From Pigmentiphaga litoralis (lineage in GTDB: Bacteria > Pseudomonadota > Gammaproteobacteria > Burkholderiales > Burkholderiaceae_B): DNA of 64,000 bases. Shown here piece by piece: positions 46,291 to 55,209 of the stretch. The stretch is taken from NCBI RefSeq assembly GCF_013408655.1, contig NZ_JACCBP010000004.1, positions 37,115 to 101,114 of the forward strand, read 5' to 3'. Each line of letters opens with the position of its first letter. The stretch's first letter is position 1. The position numbers and the translations under genes are program-made. The notes beneath the pieces were generated by a model. That model did no database searches and had not been told where the DNA came from. It saw only the letters and a list, made by a program, of their open reading frames with translations.

Positions 46291-46722
46291 TCAGACCAAC
46301 GAGCCGCCGGCGGCTTCGATCGCTGCCTTGGCGCCGACCGTTGCCGTCAGACCCTTGAGCGCAACCTTGCGGGAGAGCTCGCCGGACTTGATGACCTTGA
46401 CGTACCGTACGGCCTGGCCAACCACGCCGGCCTGCTTGAGCGCTTGCAGGTCGATGTCATCGACAGGCAGGGCTTGCAGATCGGACAGGCGAACCTGCGC
46501 GTACAGATGTTGACCGAGCGAGGTGAAACCCCGCTTGGGCAGACGGCGGTACATAGGCATCTGACCGCCTTCGAAACCGACCTTGTGGAAGCCGCCCGAA
46601 CGGGACTTCTGTCCCTTGTGGCCGCGACCTGCCGTCTTGCCGAGGCCGGAACCGATACCACGGCCGACCCGACGCTTGGCGTGCTTGCTGCCGATAGCCG
46701 GCTTGAGCGTATTCAATTGCAT
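46291..46722 (-). CDS. rplO: 50S ribosomal protein L15
   Basis: A 143-residue protein. [37 protein letters not shown] and [17 protein letters not shown] are the family signatures. It sits in the normal place between rpmD and secY, 10 nt after rpmD. Confidence 0.98.
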   Translation of the reverse strand: MQLNTLKPAIGSKHAKRRVGRGIGSGLGKTAGRGHKGQKSRSGGFHKVGFEGGQMPMYRRLPKRGFTSLGQHLYAQVRLSDLQALPVDDIDLQALKQAGVVGQAVRYVKVIKSGELSRKVALKGLTATVGAKAAIEAAGGSLV

Positions 46723-46732
46723 GCTAGACCTC

Positions 46733-46921
46733 TCAGGCTTCCGACACGGTGACCAGATAGGCCACCTTGCGGATCATCCCGCGGACTTCGGGCGTGTCTT
46801 GCAGGACGCGCGTGGTGTTGATGCCACGCAGTCCCAGGCCACGCACAGTAGCGCGGTGCGACTCGGGCGTCCCGATAGGGGAGCGCACGAGCGTCACTTT
46901 GACGTTCTTGGTGTCTGCCAT
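46733..46921 (-). CDS. rpmD: 50S ribosomal protein L30
   Basis: A 62-residue protein: [20 protein letters not shown], then [20 protein letters not shown]. Ordinary length and place, 3 nt after rpsE. Confidence 0.97.
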   Translation of the reverse strand: MADTKNVKVTLVRSPIGTPESHRATVRGLGLRGINTTRVLQDTPEVRGMIRKVAYLVTVSEA

Positions 46922-46924
46922 GGT

Positions 46925-47446
46925 TTACCCCAGGATCTCTTCGACGGACTTGCCACGCTTGGCGGCGATATCCGACGGGGTCGAGCACAGGCCCAAACCG
47001 TTGAGCGTGGCGCGAACCAGGTTGTACGGGTTGGTCGAGCCGAGGCTCTTCGCAACCACGTTCCGCACGCCCAGGACGTCGAAAATCGCGCGCATCGGGC
47101 CGCCGGCGATAACGCCAGTACCTTCCGCAGCGGGCGACATCAACACCGTGGAGGCGCCGTGCTTGCCAACAACCGTATGGTGCAACGTACCGTTCTTGAG
47201 CGGCACCTTGATCATGCGGCGGCGGGCTTCTTCCATTGCTTTCTGGACAGCGACCGGCACTTCACGCGCCTTGCCCTTGCCCATGCCAACGCGTCCGTCC
47301 CCGTCGCCGACTACCGTCAGCGCCGCGAAACCGAGGATACGACCACCCTTCACGACCTTCGTCACGCGGTTGACCGCGATCATCTTTTCGCGAAGACCGT
47401 CGTCACGCTCTTCCGACGCGGAATTCTTGCCTTGCATCTTGGCCAT
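46925..47446 (-). CDS. rpsE: 30S ribosomal protein S5
   Basis: A 173-residue protein involved in decoding accuracy and mRNA unwinding. The double-stranded RNA-binding part reads [20 protein letters not shown], and [20 protein letters not shown] follows. It lies 11 nt after rplR. Confidence 0.98.
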   Translation of the reverse strand: MAKMQGKNSASEERDDGLREKMIAVNRVTKVVKGGRILGFAALTVVGDGDGRVGMGKGKAREVPVAVQKAMEEARRRMIKVPLKNGTLHHTVVGKHGASTVLMSPAAEGTGVIAGGPMRAIFDVLGVRNVVAKSLGSTNPYNLVRATLNGLGLCSTPSDIAAKRGKSVEEILG

Positions 47447-47457
47447 GTAATCCTCGC

Positions 47458-47823
47458 TTAAAACTTCAGGCCGGCTTCACGCGCGGCATCGGCCAGGGCT
47501 TTGACGCGGCCGTGGTAACGGAAACCCGAGCGATCGAACGCCACGTTTTCGATACCAGCTGCCTTGGCCTTCTCGGCCACGCGTTTGCCTACCAGGGTTG
47601 CTGCGGCAACATTGCCACCCTTGCCGGAGTCGCCCGAAATCTGCTGGCGGACTTCCGGTTCGACGGTAGAGGCGCTGACCAGCACCGTATCGCCTTCGGG
47701 AGAGATAATGTTTGCGTAGATGTGCAGGTTCGTGCGGAACACCGACAGGCGATGCACACGCAACTCGGCGATCTTTTTGCGGGTTGGAACCGCACGACGC
47801 AAACGAGCTTGCTTTTTGTCCAT
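47458..47823 (-). CDS. rplR: 50S ribosomal protein L18
   Basis: A 121-residue 5S rRNA-binding protein. [20 protein letters not shown] and the C-terminal [20 protein letters not shown] are conserved. It lies 20 nt after rplF. Confidence 0.98.
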   Translation of the reverse strand: MDKKQARLRRAVPTRKKIAELRVHRLSVFRTNLHIYANIISPEGDTVLVSASTVEPEVRQQISGDSGKGGNVAAATLVGKRVAEKAKAAGIENVAFDRSGFRYHGRVKALADAAREAGLKF

Positions 47824-47843
47824 GATTCGTCCTTGCCAGCGCT

Positions 47844-48377
47844 TTATTTCTTCTTGGTCTCTTTAATGACGACCTTTTCGCCGACATAACGTACGCCCTT
47901 GCCCTTGTAGGGTTCGGGTTCACGGTATGCGCGGATCTCGGCTGCCACCTGACCAACTCGTTGTTTGTCGGCGCCCTTCAAGACCACTTCGGTCTGCGTC
48001 GGGCATTCGACCTTCACACCAACCGGCATCGGGTGCACGATATCGTGCGAGTAACCCAATTGCAGTTTGATGGAGTCGCCTTGTGCCTGGGCACGGTAAC
48101 CCACGCCAACCAGGCTCAGGCGACGTTCGAAACCCTTGCTGACGCCAGTGACCATGTTGGCCACCAGTGCGCGTACGGTTCCGGACATGGCCTTCGCTTC
48201 GCGCGAGTCATCGGCTGCGGCAAACGTCATCTTGTTCGAATCGAGGTCGATCTTGACCTGGCCGGTCAGCGCCTGGGTCAGCGAACCAAGAGGACCCTTG
48301 ACGGTGATCTCTTGGTCATTGATGCTGGCCTCGACGCCTTTCGGCATTTCGACGGGGTATTTAGCAATACGTGACAT
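47844..48377 (-). CDS. rplF: 50S ribosomal protein L6
   Basis: A 177-residue protein near the factor-binding site. [20 protein letters not shown] and [20 protein letters not shown] are family landmarks. 10 nt after rpsH. Confidence 0.98.
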   Translation of the reverse strand: MSRIAKYPVEMPKGVEASINDQEITVKGPLGSLTQALTGQVKIDLDSNKMTFAAADDSREAKAMSGTVRALVANMVTGVSKGFERRLSLVGVGYRAQAQGDSIKLQLGYSHDIVHPMPVGVKVECPTQTEVVLKGADKQRVGQVAAEIRAYREPEPYKGKGVRYVGEKVVIKETKKK

Positions 48378-48387
48378 ATCGAACTCC

Positions 48388-48783
48388 TTAAGCCACGTAG
48401 CAGAGGACTTCGCCGCCCACGCCGGTGGCGCGTGCCTTGCGATCTGTCATCACGCCACGCGAGGTGGAGACGATGGCCACGCCCAGGCCGTTCAGGACCT
48501 GAGGAATGGCGTCATGGCCTTTGTAGATACGCAGGCCCGGCTTCGAGACGCGGTCGATGCGCTCGATAACGGGACGGCCTGCATAGTACTTCAGGGTAAT
48601 TTCGAGTTCCGGCTTGCCACCGTTCGGGTTCACCTGGAAACCGTCGATGTAGCCCTCGTCCTTCAGCACAGCGGCAATGGCCGCCTTCAGCTTCGAGGAG
48701 GGCATCGTCACGGAAGCCTTGTCTACGCGTTGCGCATTACGGATGCGCGTCAGCATATCGGCGATCGGATCGCTCATGCTCAT
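48388..48783 (-). CDS. rpsH: 30S ribosomal protein S8
   Basis: A 131-residue 16S rRNA-binding protein. [20 protein letters not shown] and [20 protein letters not shown] are invariant. In E. coli S8 represses the spc operon by binding the rplE leader; whether a comparable site exists here was not determined. 10 nt after rpsN. Confidence 0.98.
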   Translation of the reverse strand: MSMSDPIADMLTRIRNAQRVDKASVTMPSSKLKAAIAAVLKDEGYIDGFQVNPNGGKPELEITLKYYAGRPVIERIDRVSKPGLRIYKGHDAIPQVLNGLGVAIVSTSRGVMTDRKARATGVGGEVLCYVA

Positions 48784-48793
48784 AAATGCTCTC

Positions 48794-49099
48794 CTACCAG
48801 CTTGCCTTGGTCATGCCCGGAACTTCACCGCGCATAGCCATCTCGCGCAGCTTGTTACGAGCAAGACCAAACTTGCGGAATGTGCCACGGGGGCGACCGG
48901 TCACCGCGCAGCGATTACGCTGGCGGGTGGGGTTGGCGTTACGGGGCAGCTGCTGAATCTTCAGGCGTGCCTGGTAACGTTCTTCGTCTGTCTTCGACGT
49001 ATCGTCGATGATCGCTTGCAGGGCGGCACGCTTAGGGGCGTACTTTGCTGCCAGCTTTACGCGCTTTGCATCGCGATTGATGAGTGAGAGCTTAGCCAC
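48794..49099 (-). CDS. rpsN: 30S ribosomal protein S14 (zinc-independent form)
   Basis: A 101-residue long-form S14. It has no CxxC pairs, so no zinc site; [20 protein letters not shown] and GMTKASW at the end are conserved. 10 nt after rplE. Confidence 0.98.
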   Translation of the reverse strand: MAKLSLINRDAKRVKLAAKYAPKRAALQAIIDDTSKTDEERYQARLKIQQLPRNANPTRQRNRCAVTGRPRGTFRKFGLARNKLREMAMRGEVPGMTKASW

Positions 49100-49109
49100 T
49101 ACACACCCC

Positions 49110-49649
49110 TTAGTTACGGAACGGGAAGCGGAAGGCTGTGAGCAGCGCTTTTGCTTCGTCGTCAGTCTTTGCCGTGGTCGTGATGCTGATGTTCAGCCCA
49201 CGAAGCGTGTCAATCTTGTCGTAGTCGATCTCTGGGAAGATGATCTGTTCTTTCACACCGACGTTGTAGTTACCGCGGCCGTCGAATGCACGACCCGAAA
49301 TACCGCGGAAGTCCCGAACGCGGGGAAGAGCAACCGTCACCAGACGATCGAGGAATTCATACATGCGCTGACCGCGCAGGGTCACCATGCAACCGATCGG
49401 GTAATCCTCGCGGATCTTGAACCCGGCAATTGCCTTGCGCGACTTGGTGATGACCGGCTTCTGGCCGGCGATCTTGGTCAGATCGCCAACAGCGTGCTCG
49501 ATGACCTTCTTGTCGGCGACCGCTTCCGAGACACCCATGTTCAGGGTGATCTTGGTGATGCGGGGCACCTGCATCGTGCTTTTGTATTCGAACTTCGCGA
49601 GCAGATCAGGAACGATCTTTTCACGGTAAAAGTCTTGGAGACGAGCCAT
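49110..49649 (-). CDS. rplE: 50S ribosomal protein L5
   Basis: A 179-residue 5S rRNA-binding protein. [40 protein letters not shown] and [20 protein letters not shown] are visible. 15 nt after rplX. Confidence 0.98.
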   Translation of the reverse strand: MARLQDFYREKIVPDLLAKFEYKSTMQVPRITKITLNMGVSEAVADKKVIEHAVGDLTKIAGQKPVITKSRKAIAGFKIREDYPIGCMVTLRGQRMYEFLDRLVTVALPRVRDFRGISGRAFDGRGNYNVGVKEQIIFPEIDYDKIDTLRGLNISITTTAKTDDEAKALLTAFRFPFRN

Positions 49650-49664
49650 TTCTATGTTCTCCGT

Positions 49665-49985
49665 TTACGCTTTCGAGCCAACGGACTCGCCGCTGGAACG
49701 GAAGACGCGCACGCTCTTGCCGTCGACTTCCTTGATCGCCACGCGGTCGGCTTTGCCGGTCGCAGCGTTGAAAATCGCCACATTCGAGATGTGGATAGGC
49801 ATGGTCTTGTCCACGATGCCGCCCGGCTGGTTCTGCATCGGGTTCGGCTTCACGCTTTTCTTGACGACATTGATGCCTTCGACCAACACGTGGTTTTCGT
49901 CGACACGAGCCAGCACGACGCCGCGCTTGGTCTTGTCTTTACCAGTGAGAACGATGACTTCGTCGCCTGTACGGATCTTGTTCAT
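49665..49985 (-). CDS. rplX: 50S ribosomal protein L24
   Basis: A 106-residue assembly initiator of the large subunit. The KOW motif is [40 protein letters not shown] follows. 9 nt after rplN. Confidence 0.98.
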   Translation of the reverse strand: MNKIRTGDEVIVLTGKDKTKRGVVLARVDENHVLVEGINVVKKSVKPNPMQNQPGGIVDKTMPIHISNVAIFNAATGKADRVAIKEVDGKSVRVFRSSGESVGSKA

Positions 49986-49994
49986 CTTGACCCC

Positions 49995-50363
49995 TTACAG
50001 CACTTCGGGCGCCAGCGACACGATCTTCATGAACTTCTCGGTACGCAGTTCACGCGTAACGGGTCCGAAGATACGAGTACCGATGGGCTCGAGCTTGGCG
50101 TTGAGCAACACGGCGGCATTGCCGCCAAAACGGATAAGCGAACCGTCTTTACGACGAACGCCCTTGGCGGTGCGAACCACCACGGCGTTATAGATTTCGC
50201 CCTTTTTAACGCGCCCACGCGGAGCCGCATCCTTGACGCTGACTTTGATCACGTCGCCGATGCCGGCATAGCGGCGCTTGGAGCCGCCGAGCACCTTGAT
50301 GCACATAACTGAGCGCGCACCGGTGTTGTCGGCCACATCCAACTTGGTCTGCATTTGAATCAT
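49995..50363 (-). CDS. rplN: 50S ribosomal protein L14
   Basis: A 122-residue protein: [20 protein letters not shown], then [19 protein letters not shown] [20 protein letters not shown]. It is normally read straight from rpsQ; here about 7.9 kb with opposite-strand genes intervenes, so it must be the first gene of a separately transcribed spc block. Weak AGGG ribosome site at about 50369-50372. Confidence 0.98.
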   Translation of the reverse strand: MIQMQTKLDVADNTGARSVMCIKVLGGSKRRYAGIGDVIKVSVKDAAPRGRVKKGEIYNAVVVRTAKGVRRKDGSLIRFGGNAAVLLNAKLEPIGTRIFGPVTRELRTEKFMKIVSLAPEVL

Positions 50364-50967
50364 GGTTTACCCTATTCCAACTTAACCCGAAGCATTCCGG
50401 GACCCCGTGCGCAACCTTGAAGGTAGCTACCAGATCCCACAACGCAGCCGATCAGTTTTGGTCCCGTAAGACTGCCGACTGATGCCGACCGCCCTGGGTT
50501 GAAATTCCTGATGCGAAGGTTTGCACCTACCGCTGCCTGCTTGTAGACCACCGGCACCGTCTGGACATGCTGTCATGGACGAAACCGCTGGGCTGAAGAC
50601 CTGGCAGTAGACACTGGCCCCTGCTTTTCTGCCCTGATGTGTTCCCGCCTAGAGAGGCTGTGACGCCAGACCAGAAGGAAGCCAATGAATATAACGTGAT
50701 CTGGCGGGCATGGCAATAGCTGGGGCGCGAATAGTTTGTGCGGCGGCAACAACATTGCGGTGAATCACGGATGAGTTTGCCGGAGCGGGGGTTCAACCGC
50801 AAAAACGATAGATGCCGAGAGGTCGTTCTGGCAGACTCTGCAGCGCGGTCTGAATGACCCGCCGCTGACGCTGACCGACTGACGGGACCGCTTTCCGATG
50901 TCTGTTCATGCGACGGTGCCCTGCCAGGGTGGAGACTTTGGCGCCGACTTCTACCAGGAGTACCGCA
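50364..50967. promoter_or_regulatory. Divergent 604-bp control region between rplN and the secretion island
   Basis: No credible gene. A minus-strand promoter for the rplN block and a plus-strand promoter for the island are both expected here. I could not find a convincing -35/-10 pair by eye on either strand. An AGGAG site at 50956-50960 serves the first island gene. Base composition is a little less GC-rich around 50690-50780. Confidence 0.4.
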
Positions 50968-51561
50968 ATGACTGACAGCAGCAACCCGAAGCCCATCATC
51001 GACCTGACCGAAGAGGATCTGGACAAGATCATCGGTGGCGCCGGCACGGGCGTAACCGCCCAGAGCATCCAGGGCATGGATCTCGAGACCGCGATGATGG
51101 CGGTTCAGTCGCAGCGCGCCACCCTGCTTGAAACCCAGCTCAAAGATCAGATCGCTGCGGTGCAGGGCAGGAACGATACGATCTCGCACTTGAACCAGGC
51201 GGTGGGAACGCTGAACTCGGCTGCCTCGTCGTTCCATTCGGGCGACAGCGACAGCACCCAACTGGGCGCACATCTGACCGGCGATGCCAAGACCGCGCTG
51301 ATCAATAGCACGCTTACGTCGTTGAAAGATCACGGCGTGAATATCACGGAACAAGAAAAAGACGGGCTGACCAAGGGCGAAGTCGAGTCCCTGTTGTCGG
51401 GCACCAAATCCCAGCTGGATTCCATGAGCAATTCCCAGCAGATGGACATGCTCCGCCTGCAGTCCCTGTCGAACAAGCGCAACGAAGCCTTCGACCTGAT
51501 GACCAACTTCGTCAAGAAGATGCAGGAAAGCCGCAGTTCGATCATCGGCAACATGCGCTGA
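50968..51561 (+). CDS. Double-glycine-leader secreted protein, resembling type III secretion filament proteins
   Basis: A 197-residue protein, the likely cargo of the transporters downstream. Residues 12-24 (DLTEEDLDKIIGG) fit the leader of C39-processed peptides, with cleavage expected after Gly24. The predicted mature part (25-197, 173 residues) has no Cys, Trp or Tyr. It has two helical blocks: about 38-83 (DLETAMMAVQSQRATLLETQ, then RNDTISHLNQAVGTLN) and about 148-193 (SQLDSMSNSQQMDMLRLQSL, then AFDLMTNFVKKMQESRSSII). This helix-loop-helix layout, length and the closing SSIIGNMR recall EspA/Bsp22-type filament subunits of type III systems; that likeness is from memory, not a search. The ATG at 50968 has AGGAG 7 nt before it; an in-frame ATG-less extension upstream lacks the leader context. 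Three hairpins separate it from the export genes. Confidence 0.8.
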   Translation: MTDSSNPKPIIDLTEEDLDKIIGGAGTGVTAQSIQGMDLETAMMAVQSQRATLLETQLKDQIAAVQGRNDTISHLNQAVGTLNSAASSFHSGDSDSTQLGAHLTGDAKTALINSTLTSLKDHGVNITEQEKDGLTKGEVESLLSGTKSQLDSMSNSQQMDMLRLQSLSNKRNEAFDLMTNFVKKMQESRSSIIGNMR

Positions 51562-51638
51562 AGCCCTCCGTCGGTTGCTTATCTGCACAACACTGCGTGC
51601 ATGTAGGAAACCGGCAGCGAATCTGGCAAACTGCCCTG

Positions 51639-51661
51639 GCCGCGGTCGATCCGACCGCGGC
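51639..51661 (+). other. Perfect hairpin 1 of 3 after the cargo gene
   Basis: GCCGCGGTCG (51639-51648) pairs with CGACCGCGGC (51652-51661), a 10-bp stem with a 3-nt loop, 78 nt after the cargo stop codon. Confidence 0.8.
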
Positions 51662-51669
51662 AGAAGAAA

Positions 51670-51691
51670 CGCGGGTAACGAGTTACCCGCG
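51670..51691 (+). other. Perfect hairpin 2 of 3 after the cargo gene
   Basis: CGCGGGTAAC (51670-51679) pairs with GTTACCCGCG (51682-51691). A short GTTTG follows, not a true T-run. It may act as an attenuator or 3' stabiliser. Confidence 0.8.
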
Positions 51692-51697
51692 GTTTGC

Positions 51698-51720
51698 TGC
51701 TGTCTGCGGTTCAGACAGCA
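51698..51720 (+). other. Perfect hairpin 3 of 3 before the adaptor gene
   Basis: TGCTGTCTG (51698-51706) pairs with CAGACAGCA (51712-51720) around a 5-nt loop. It ends 37 nt before the adaptor start codon. Confidence 0.8.
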
Positions 51721-51757
51721 TCCTCCCCTTCCTCCGCACCCTTCCTAGCAGACAGGC

Positions 51758-53038
51758 ATGACCCAACGCGAATCGTTGTTCCGCGCCGCCGCGGCAAATG
51801 CCGTCATCGAAAACACGGCGTTCGACGATTCATTAAGGATCATGCGGCCGCGCCTGTGGGTCGCCGGCGCCGTGCTGGCGCTGCTGGTCGCGGGCGCCCT
51901 GGCGTGGAGCTTCTTCTTCACCATTCCCGTGGCCGTCTCGGGCCAGGGCATCCTGCTGGCGCCGGGCGGGGTCACGGACATTTTTTCCGAAGCCAATGGC
52001 CGTCTGCAGGCGATTACGGCCAAGCCGGGCGACGTGGTCAAGGTGGGTGACCTGATTGCGCGGGTCGAACAGCCGGAAGTCCGGCTCAAGCTGACGCTGG
52101 CGCAAGGCGAACTGCAGGACGCCGAAAAGCTGCGCCGCCAGGTGATCGACCTGCAGGGGCGCGATACCGGTGCGCGGGGCGGGTTCGAATCGGCGCGCCT
52201 GGTGTCGTTGAACGGGCGGATCGATGCGCTGCGCAAGCGGGAAGCCGTGCTGCGCGAACGGGCCGACGTGATGGGCGGCCTGGTCACCAAGGGCTTCGTG
52301 ACCCGGGATCATGCGCTGTCGGCCAGCCAGGACCTGCTGACGCTGACCAGCCAGATCGCCGATGCCGAAGACGAACGCAACAAGATGCAGGCCGAGGCCG
52401 AAGTGCGGCGCAGCGCGGACCAGCGCGCGCTGCTCGAGGCCGACCAGAAGGTGACCAATGCGTCGCGCGGCGTGCAGGCGCTGCGGGAACAACTGACGCG
52501 CATGGACGCGGTGCTGTCGCCGTTTGCCGGCAAGGTCATCGCCACCAAGGCGAACGTGGGCCAGATCGTGCAGCCGGGCACCCCGATCCTGACCCTGGAA
52601 CGCCAGGGCGCGGCGCGGGCCGGCGTGCCGATGGTGGTCGTGTACGTGACGGCAGCCGATGGCAAGAAGATCAAGGTGGGCATGCCGGCGGAAGTGTCGC
52701 CGTCCACCAGCCGGCGCGAAGAAGAAGGCTTCATGCGCGGCCGCGTGGTGCGCGTGGCCGATGTGCCGGCCAGCAGCGCGAGCATGGCGCGGGTGCTGCA
52801 GAACGACCGCCTGGTCGAGACCTTCATGAGCGGGCTGCGCACACCGTTCGAAGTGGAAGTGGAACTGGAAACCGAGCCGGGCGACCCGACCACCCCGGTG
52901 TGGTCGTCGCAGCGGGCGCGCGCCCTGAAGGTGGATAGCGGCACGCTGGCGGACATCCGTTTTACGGTGCGGAGCATGCCGCTGATTGCCGTTGCCATTC
53001 CTGCCCTGCAGGATCGTGGCCAGGCAGCGCAGCCTTGA
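51758..53038 (+). CDS. HlyD-family adaptor of an NHLM/NHLP-type bacteriocin export system
   Basis: A 426-residue periplasmic adaptor anchored by one N-terminal membrane helix (about residues 33-55, LWVAGAVLALLVAGALAWSF). Two lipoyl-type half-motifs flank a long coiled coil: GRLQAITAKPGDVVKVGDLI near residue 80 and SPFAGKVIATKANVGQIVQP near residue 250. The heptad-rich region between them (about 100-240) would span towards the outer membrane. Order and size match adaptors paired with dual ABC transporters in NHLP-type clusters. It follows the cargo gene by 196 nt and overlaps the peptidase transporter by 4 nt (TTGA). No outer-membrane factor is encoded in the island, so a shared TolC would be needed. 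Confidence 0.88.
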   Translation: MTQRESLFRAAAANAVIENTAFDDSLRIMRPRLWVAGAVLALLVAGALAWSFFFTIPVAVSGQGILLAPGGVTDIFSEANGRLQAITAKPGDVVKVGDLIARVEQPEVRLKLTLAQGELQDAEKLRRQVIDLQGRDTGARGGFESARLVSLNGRIDALRKREAVLRERADVMGGLVTKGFVTRDHALSASQDLLTLTSQIADAEDERNKMQAEAEVRRSADQRALLEADQKVTNASRGVQALREQLTRMDAVLSPFAGKVIATKANVGQIVQPGTPILTLERQGAARAGVPMVVVYVTAADGKKIKVGMPAEVSPSTSRREEEGFMRGRVVRVADVPASSASMARVLQNDRLVETFMSGLRTPFEVEVELETEPGDPTTPVWSSQRARALKVDSGTLADIRFTVRSMPLIAVAIPALQDRGQAAQP

Positions 53039-55209
53039 CCCGTGCCTTGGGGTCGGGGCTTTCCCGGCGGCGGCGCACCCCCACCGTCCTGCAGATGGAA
53101 GCGGCCGAATGCGGCGCCGCGGCCCTGGGCATCGTGCTGGCGCATTTCGGGCGCTGGGTCACGCTGGAAGAACTGCGGGTCGCGTGCAATGTGTCGCGCG
53201 ACGGCAGTTCGGCCGCGGCGATCGTGCGCGCCGCGCGTCACCACGGCATGCAGGTGGCGGCCCAGCGGATGGAGCCGGCCCATTTGCGCACCAACCCCAT
53301 GCCGGCCATCGTCCACTGGGGCATGAATCACTTTCTGGTGGTCGAAGGCGTCGGGCGCGGGGTGGTTTACCTGAATGATCCCGCGCAGGGCCCCCGCACC
53401 GTATCGAACGAGGAGTTCGACCGCAACTTCACGGGCATCGTGCTGACGCTGACGCCCGGGCCGGACTTTGTGCCGTCAGGCCACAAGCCATCGATCCGCC
53501 GCGCGCTGGAAAGCCGCATGCAGGGCACACGCGGCGCGCTGGCCTTTGTGCTGGCGCTGTCGGCCGTACTCATCGTGCCGGGTCTGCTGGTGCCAGTCTT
53601 TACGCAGGTCTTCGTGGACCAGGTGCTGGTCAATCGTTTCGACAGTTGGCTGGTGCCGTTGCTGGCCGGCATGGGCATCTGCGCGGTGGTGCATGGCCTG
53701 CTCGTCTGGCTGCAGCGCGACGCCATGCTGCGCTTCGAAACGCGGGTGGCGCTGCTGGGCGCGCTCCGTTTCGTGAATCACGTGGTGCGGCTGCCGATGG
53801 CCTACTTTGCGCAGCGGCACCCAGGCGACGTGTCGAGCCGGGTCATGCTCAACGACCGTATCGCCCAGCTGGCTGCGGGCGATATCGGCCTGGTGCTGTT
53901 CAACCTGATCACCGCGTCGGCCTACCTGGCGGCGATGACCTGGTATGCGCCGCGGCTGGCCGCCGTCGTGCTGCTGTTCGCCCTGGTGAGCCTGGGCATT
54001 CTGTCGCTGCTGTCGCGCGCGCTGGCCGATGACAACCGGCGGCTGCTGTCGGCCCTCACGATGCAGACCGGCTTTGCCAAGCAGGGGTTGCAGATGGTGG
54101 AAGGCTACAAGGCCAACGGCACCGAAGATCATTTGCGCGGCCGGCTGGTATCGATGAACGCCCGGGTGATGAACCTGCGGCAGGCGCTGGCGACCCGGCA
54201 GGTGCGCCTGACCGCCCTGCCCCGGCTGGTCGCGACGGCGGCCGGCGGCATCGTGCTGGTGCTGGGCGGCAATATGGTGGTGGCCGGTGACCTGACGATC
54301 GGCATGCTGGTGGCCTTCCAGGCGCTGATGGCCGGGTTCATGGCGCCGGTCGGCCAACTGGTGCAGCTGGGCAGCAAGATCCAGGATGGCCAGGCCTACC
54401 TGCAGATGGTGAACGACACGATGCAGCACCCGCTGGCGACCGAATTTACCGACCGGCCTGCGGGTGACGGCGGCAAGGCCCGGCCGGCCGGCAAGCTGGA
54501 AGTGCGCAACCTGTCATTTTCCTATTCGCCGGGCGTCGCACCGCTGCTGGACGGCATTTCGTTCACCCTGGCGCCCGGGCGGCGGCTGGGCATCGTGGGC
54601 GCATCGGGGTCTGGCAAATCGACGCTGGCATCCTTGCTGGCCGGCCTGCTGCAACCCAACCAGGGCGAGATCCTGATCGACGATCGCAATATCGCCGAGA
54701 TGCCGCGCGCGGCCTTTCGCCAGGCATTGGCGTATGTCGACCAGCGGTCGGCCATCTTTCAGGGCACGGTCCGCGACAACATCAGCCTGTGGGACCCGAG
54801 CCTGCCCGATGACCGCCTGATTGCGGCCGCGCGCCTGGCCCTGATTCACGACACCATCCTGCAACGGCCTGGGGGCTACGGCGCCGCCGTGGCCGAGGGC
54901 GGCACCGACTTGTCTGGCGGGCAGCGCGCCCGGCTGGAACTGACACGCGCGCTGGTGCGCGACCCGCGCCTGCTGATCCTGGACGAGGCCACCGCGGCGC
55001 TGGACAGCGACACCGAAGCGATGCTGTTCCGCCACCTGCGCGGCATGGGCGCGACGCTGGTGGTGATCGCTCACCGACTGACCGCCGTGCGGGATTGCGA
55101 CGAAGTGATCGTCCTGGAAAAAGGCCGCATCGTGCAGCAGGGCGACCCCGATGTTCTGATTGCCACGGATGGCCCTTTCCGCACCCTGATGACCGAGGTG
55201 GAAGCATGA
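53035..55209 (+). CDS. C39-peptidase-containing ABC transporter (NHLM/NHLP family)
   Basis: A 724-residue inner-membrane exporter that removes double-glycine leaders and pumps the mature protein out. The N-terminal peptidase domain is intact: Gln20 and catalytic Cys26 in QMEAAECGAAALG, His99 in HWGMNHFLVVEG, Asp115 in YLNDPAQGP. Transmembrane helices span about 165-440, and the ATPase has Walker A GASGSGKST near residue 522, LSGGQRARLEL near 626, LILDEATAALD and VIAHRL. The start is a TTG overlapping the adaptor stop; a later ATG (residue 21) would cut into the peptidase. It overlaps the next gene by ATGA. Confidence 0.92.
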   Translation: MTRALGSGLSRRRRTPTVLQMEAAECGAAALGIVLAHFGRWVTLEELRVACNVSRDGSSAAAIVRAARHHGMQVAAQRMEPAHLRTNPMPAIVHWGMNHFLVVEGVGRGVVYLNDPAQGPRTVSNEEFDRNFTGIVLTLTPGPDFVPSGHKPSIRRALESRMQGTRGALAFVLALSAVLIVPGLLVPVFTQVFVDQVLVNRFDSWLVPLLAGMGICAVVHGLLVWLQRDAMLRFETRVALLGALRFVNHVVRLPMAYFAQRHPGDVSSRVMLNDRIAQLAAGDIGLVLFNLITASAYLAAMTWYAPRLAAVVLLFALVSLGILSLLSRALADDNRRLLSALTMQTGFAKQGLQMVEGYKANGTEDHLRGRLVSMNARVMNLRQALATRQVRLTALPRLVATAAGGIVLVLGGNMVVAGDLTIGMLVAFQALMAGFMAPVGQLVQLGSKIQDGQAYLQMVNDTMQHPLATEFTDRPAGDGGKARPAGKLEVRNLSFSYSPGVAPLLDGISFTLAPGRRLGIVGASGSGKSTLASLLAGLLQPNQGEILIDDRNIAEMPRAAFRQALAYVDQRSAIFQGTVRDNISLWDPSLPDDRLIAAARLALIHDTILQRPGGYGAAVAEGGTDLSGGQRARLELTRALVRDPRLLILDEATAALDSDTEAMLFRHLRGMGATLVVIAHRLTAVRDCDEVIVLEKGRIVQQGDPDVLIATDGPFRTLMTEVEA

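Noticed and set aside
44933..46513. A 526-codon plus-strand frame over secY and part of rplO
   Set aside because: Antisense shadow of a certain gene; product is His/Arg/Asp-rich and without family likeness.
50372..50557. A 61-codon minus-strand frame just upstream of rplN
   Set aside because: No ribosome site or family likeness; treated as part of the rplN leader, although a short leader peptide cannot be excluded.
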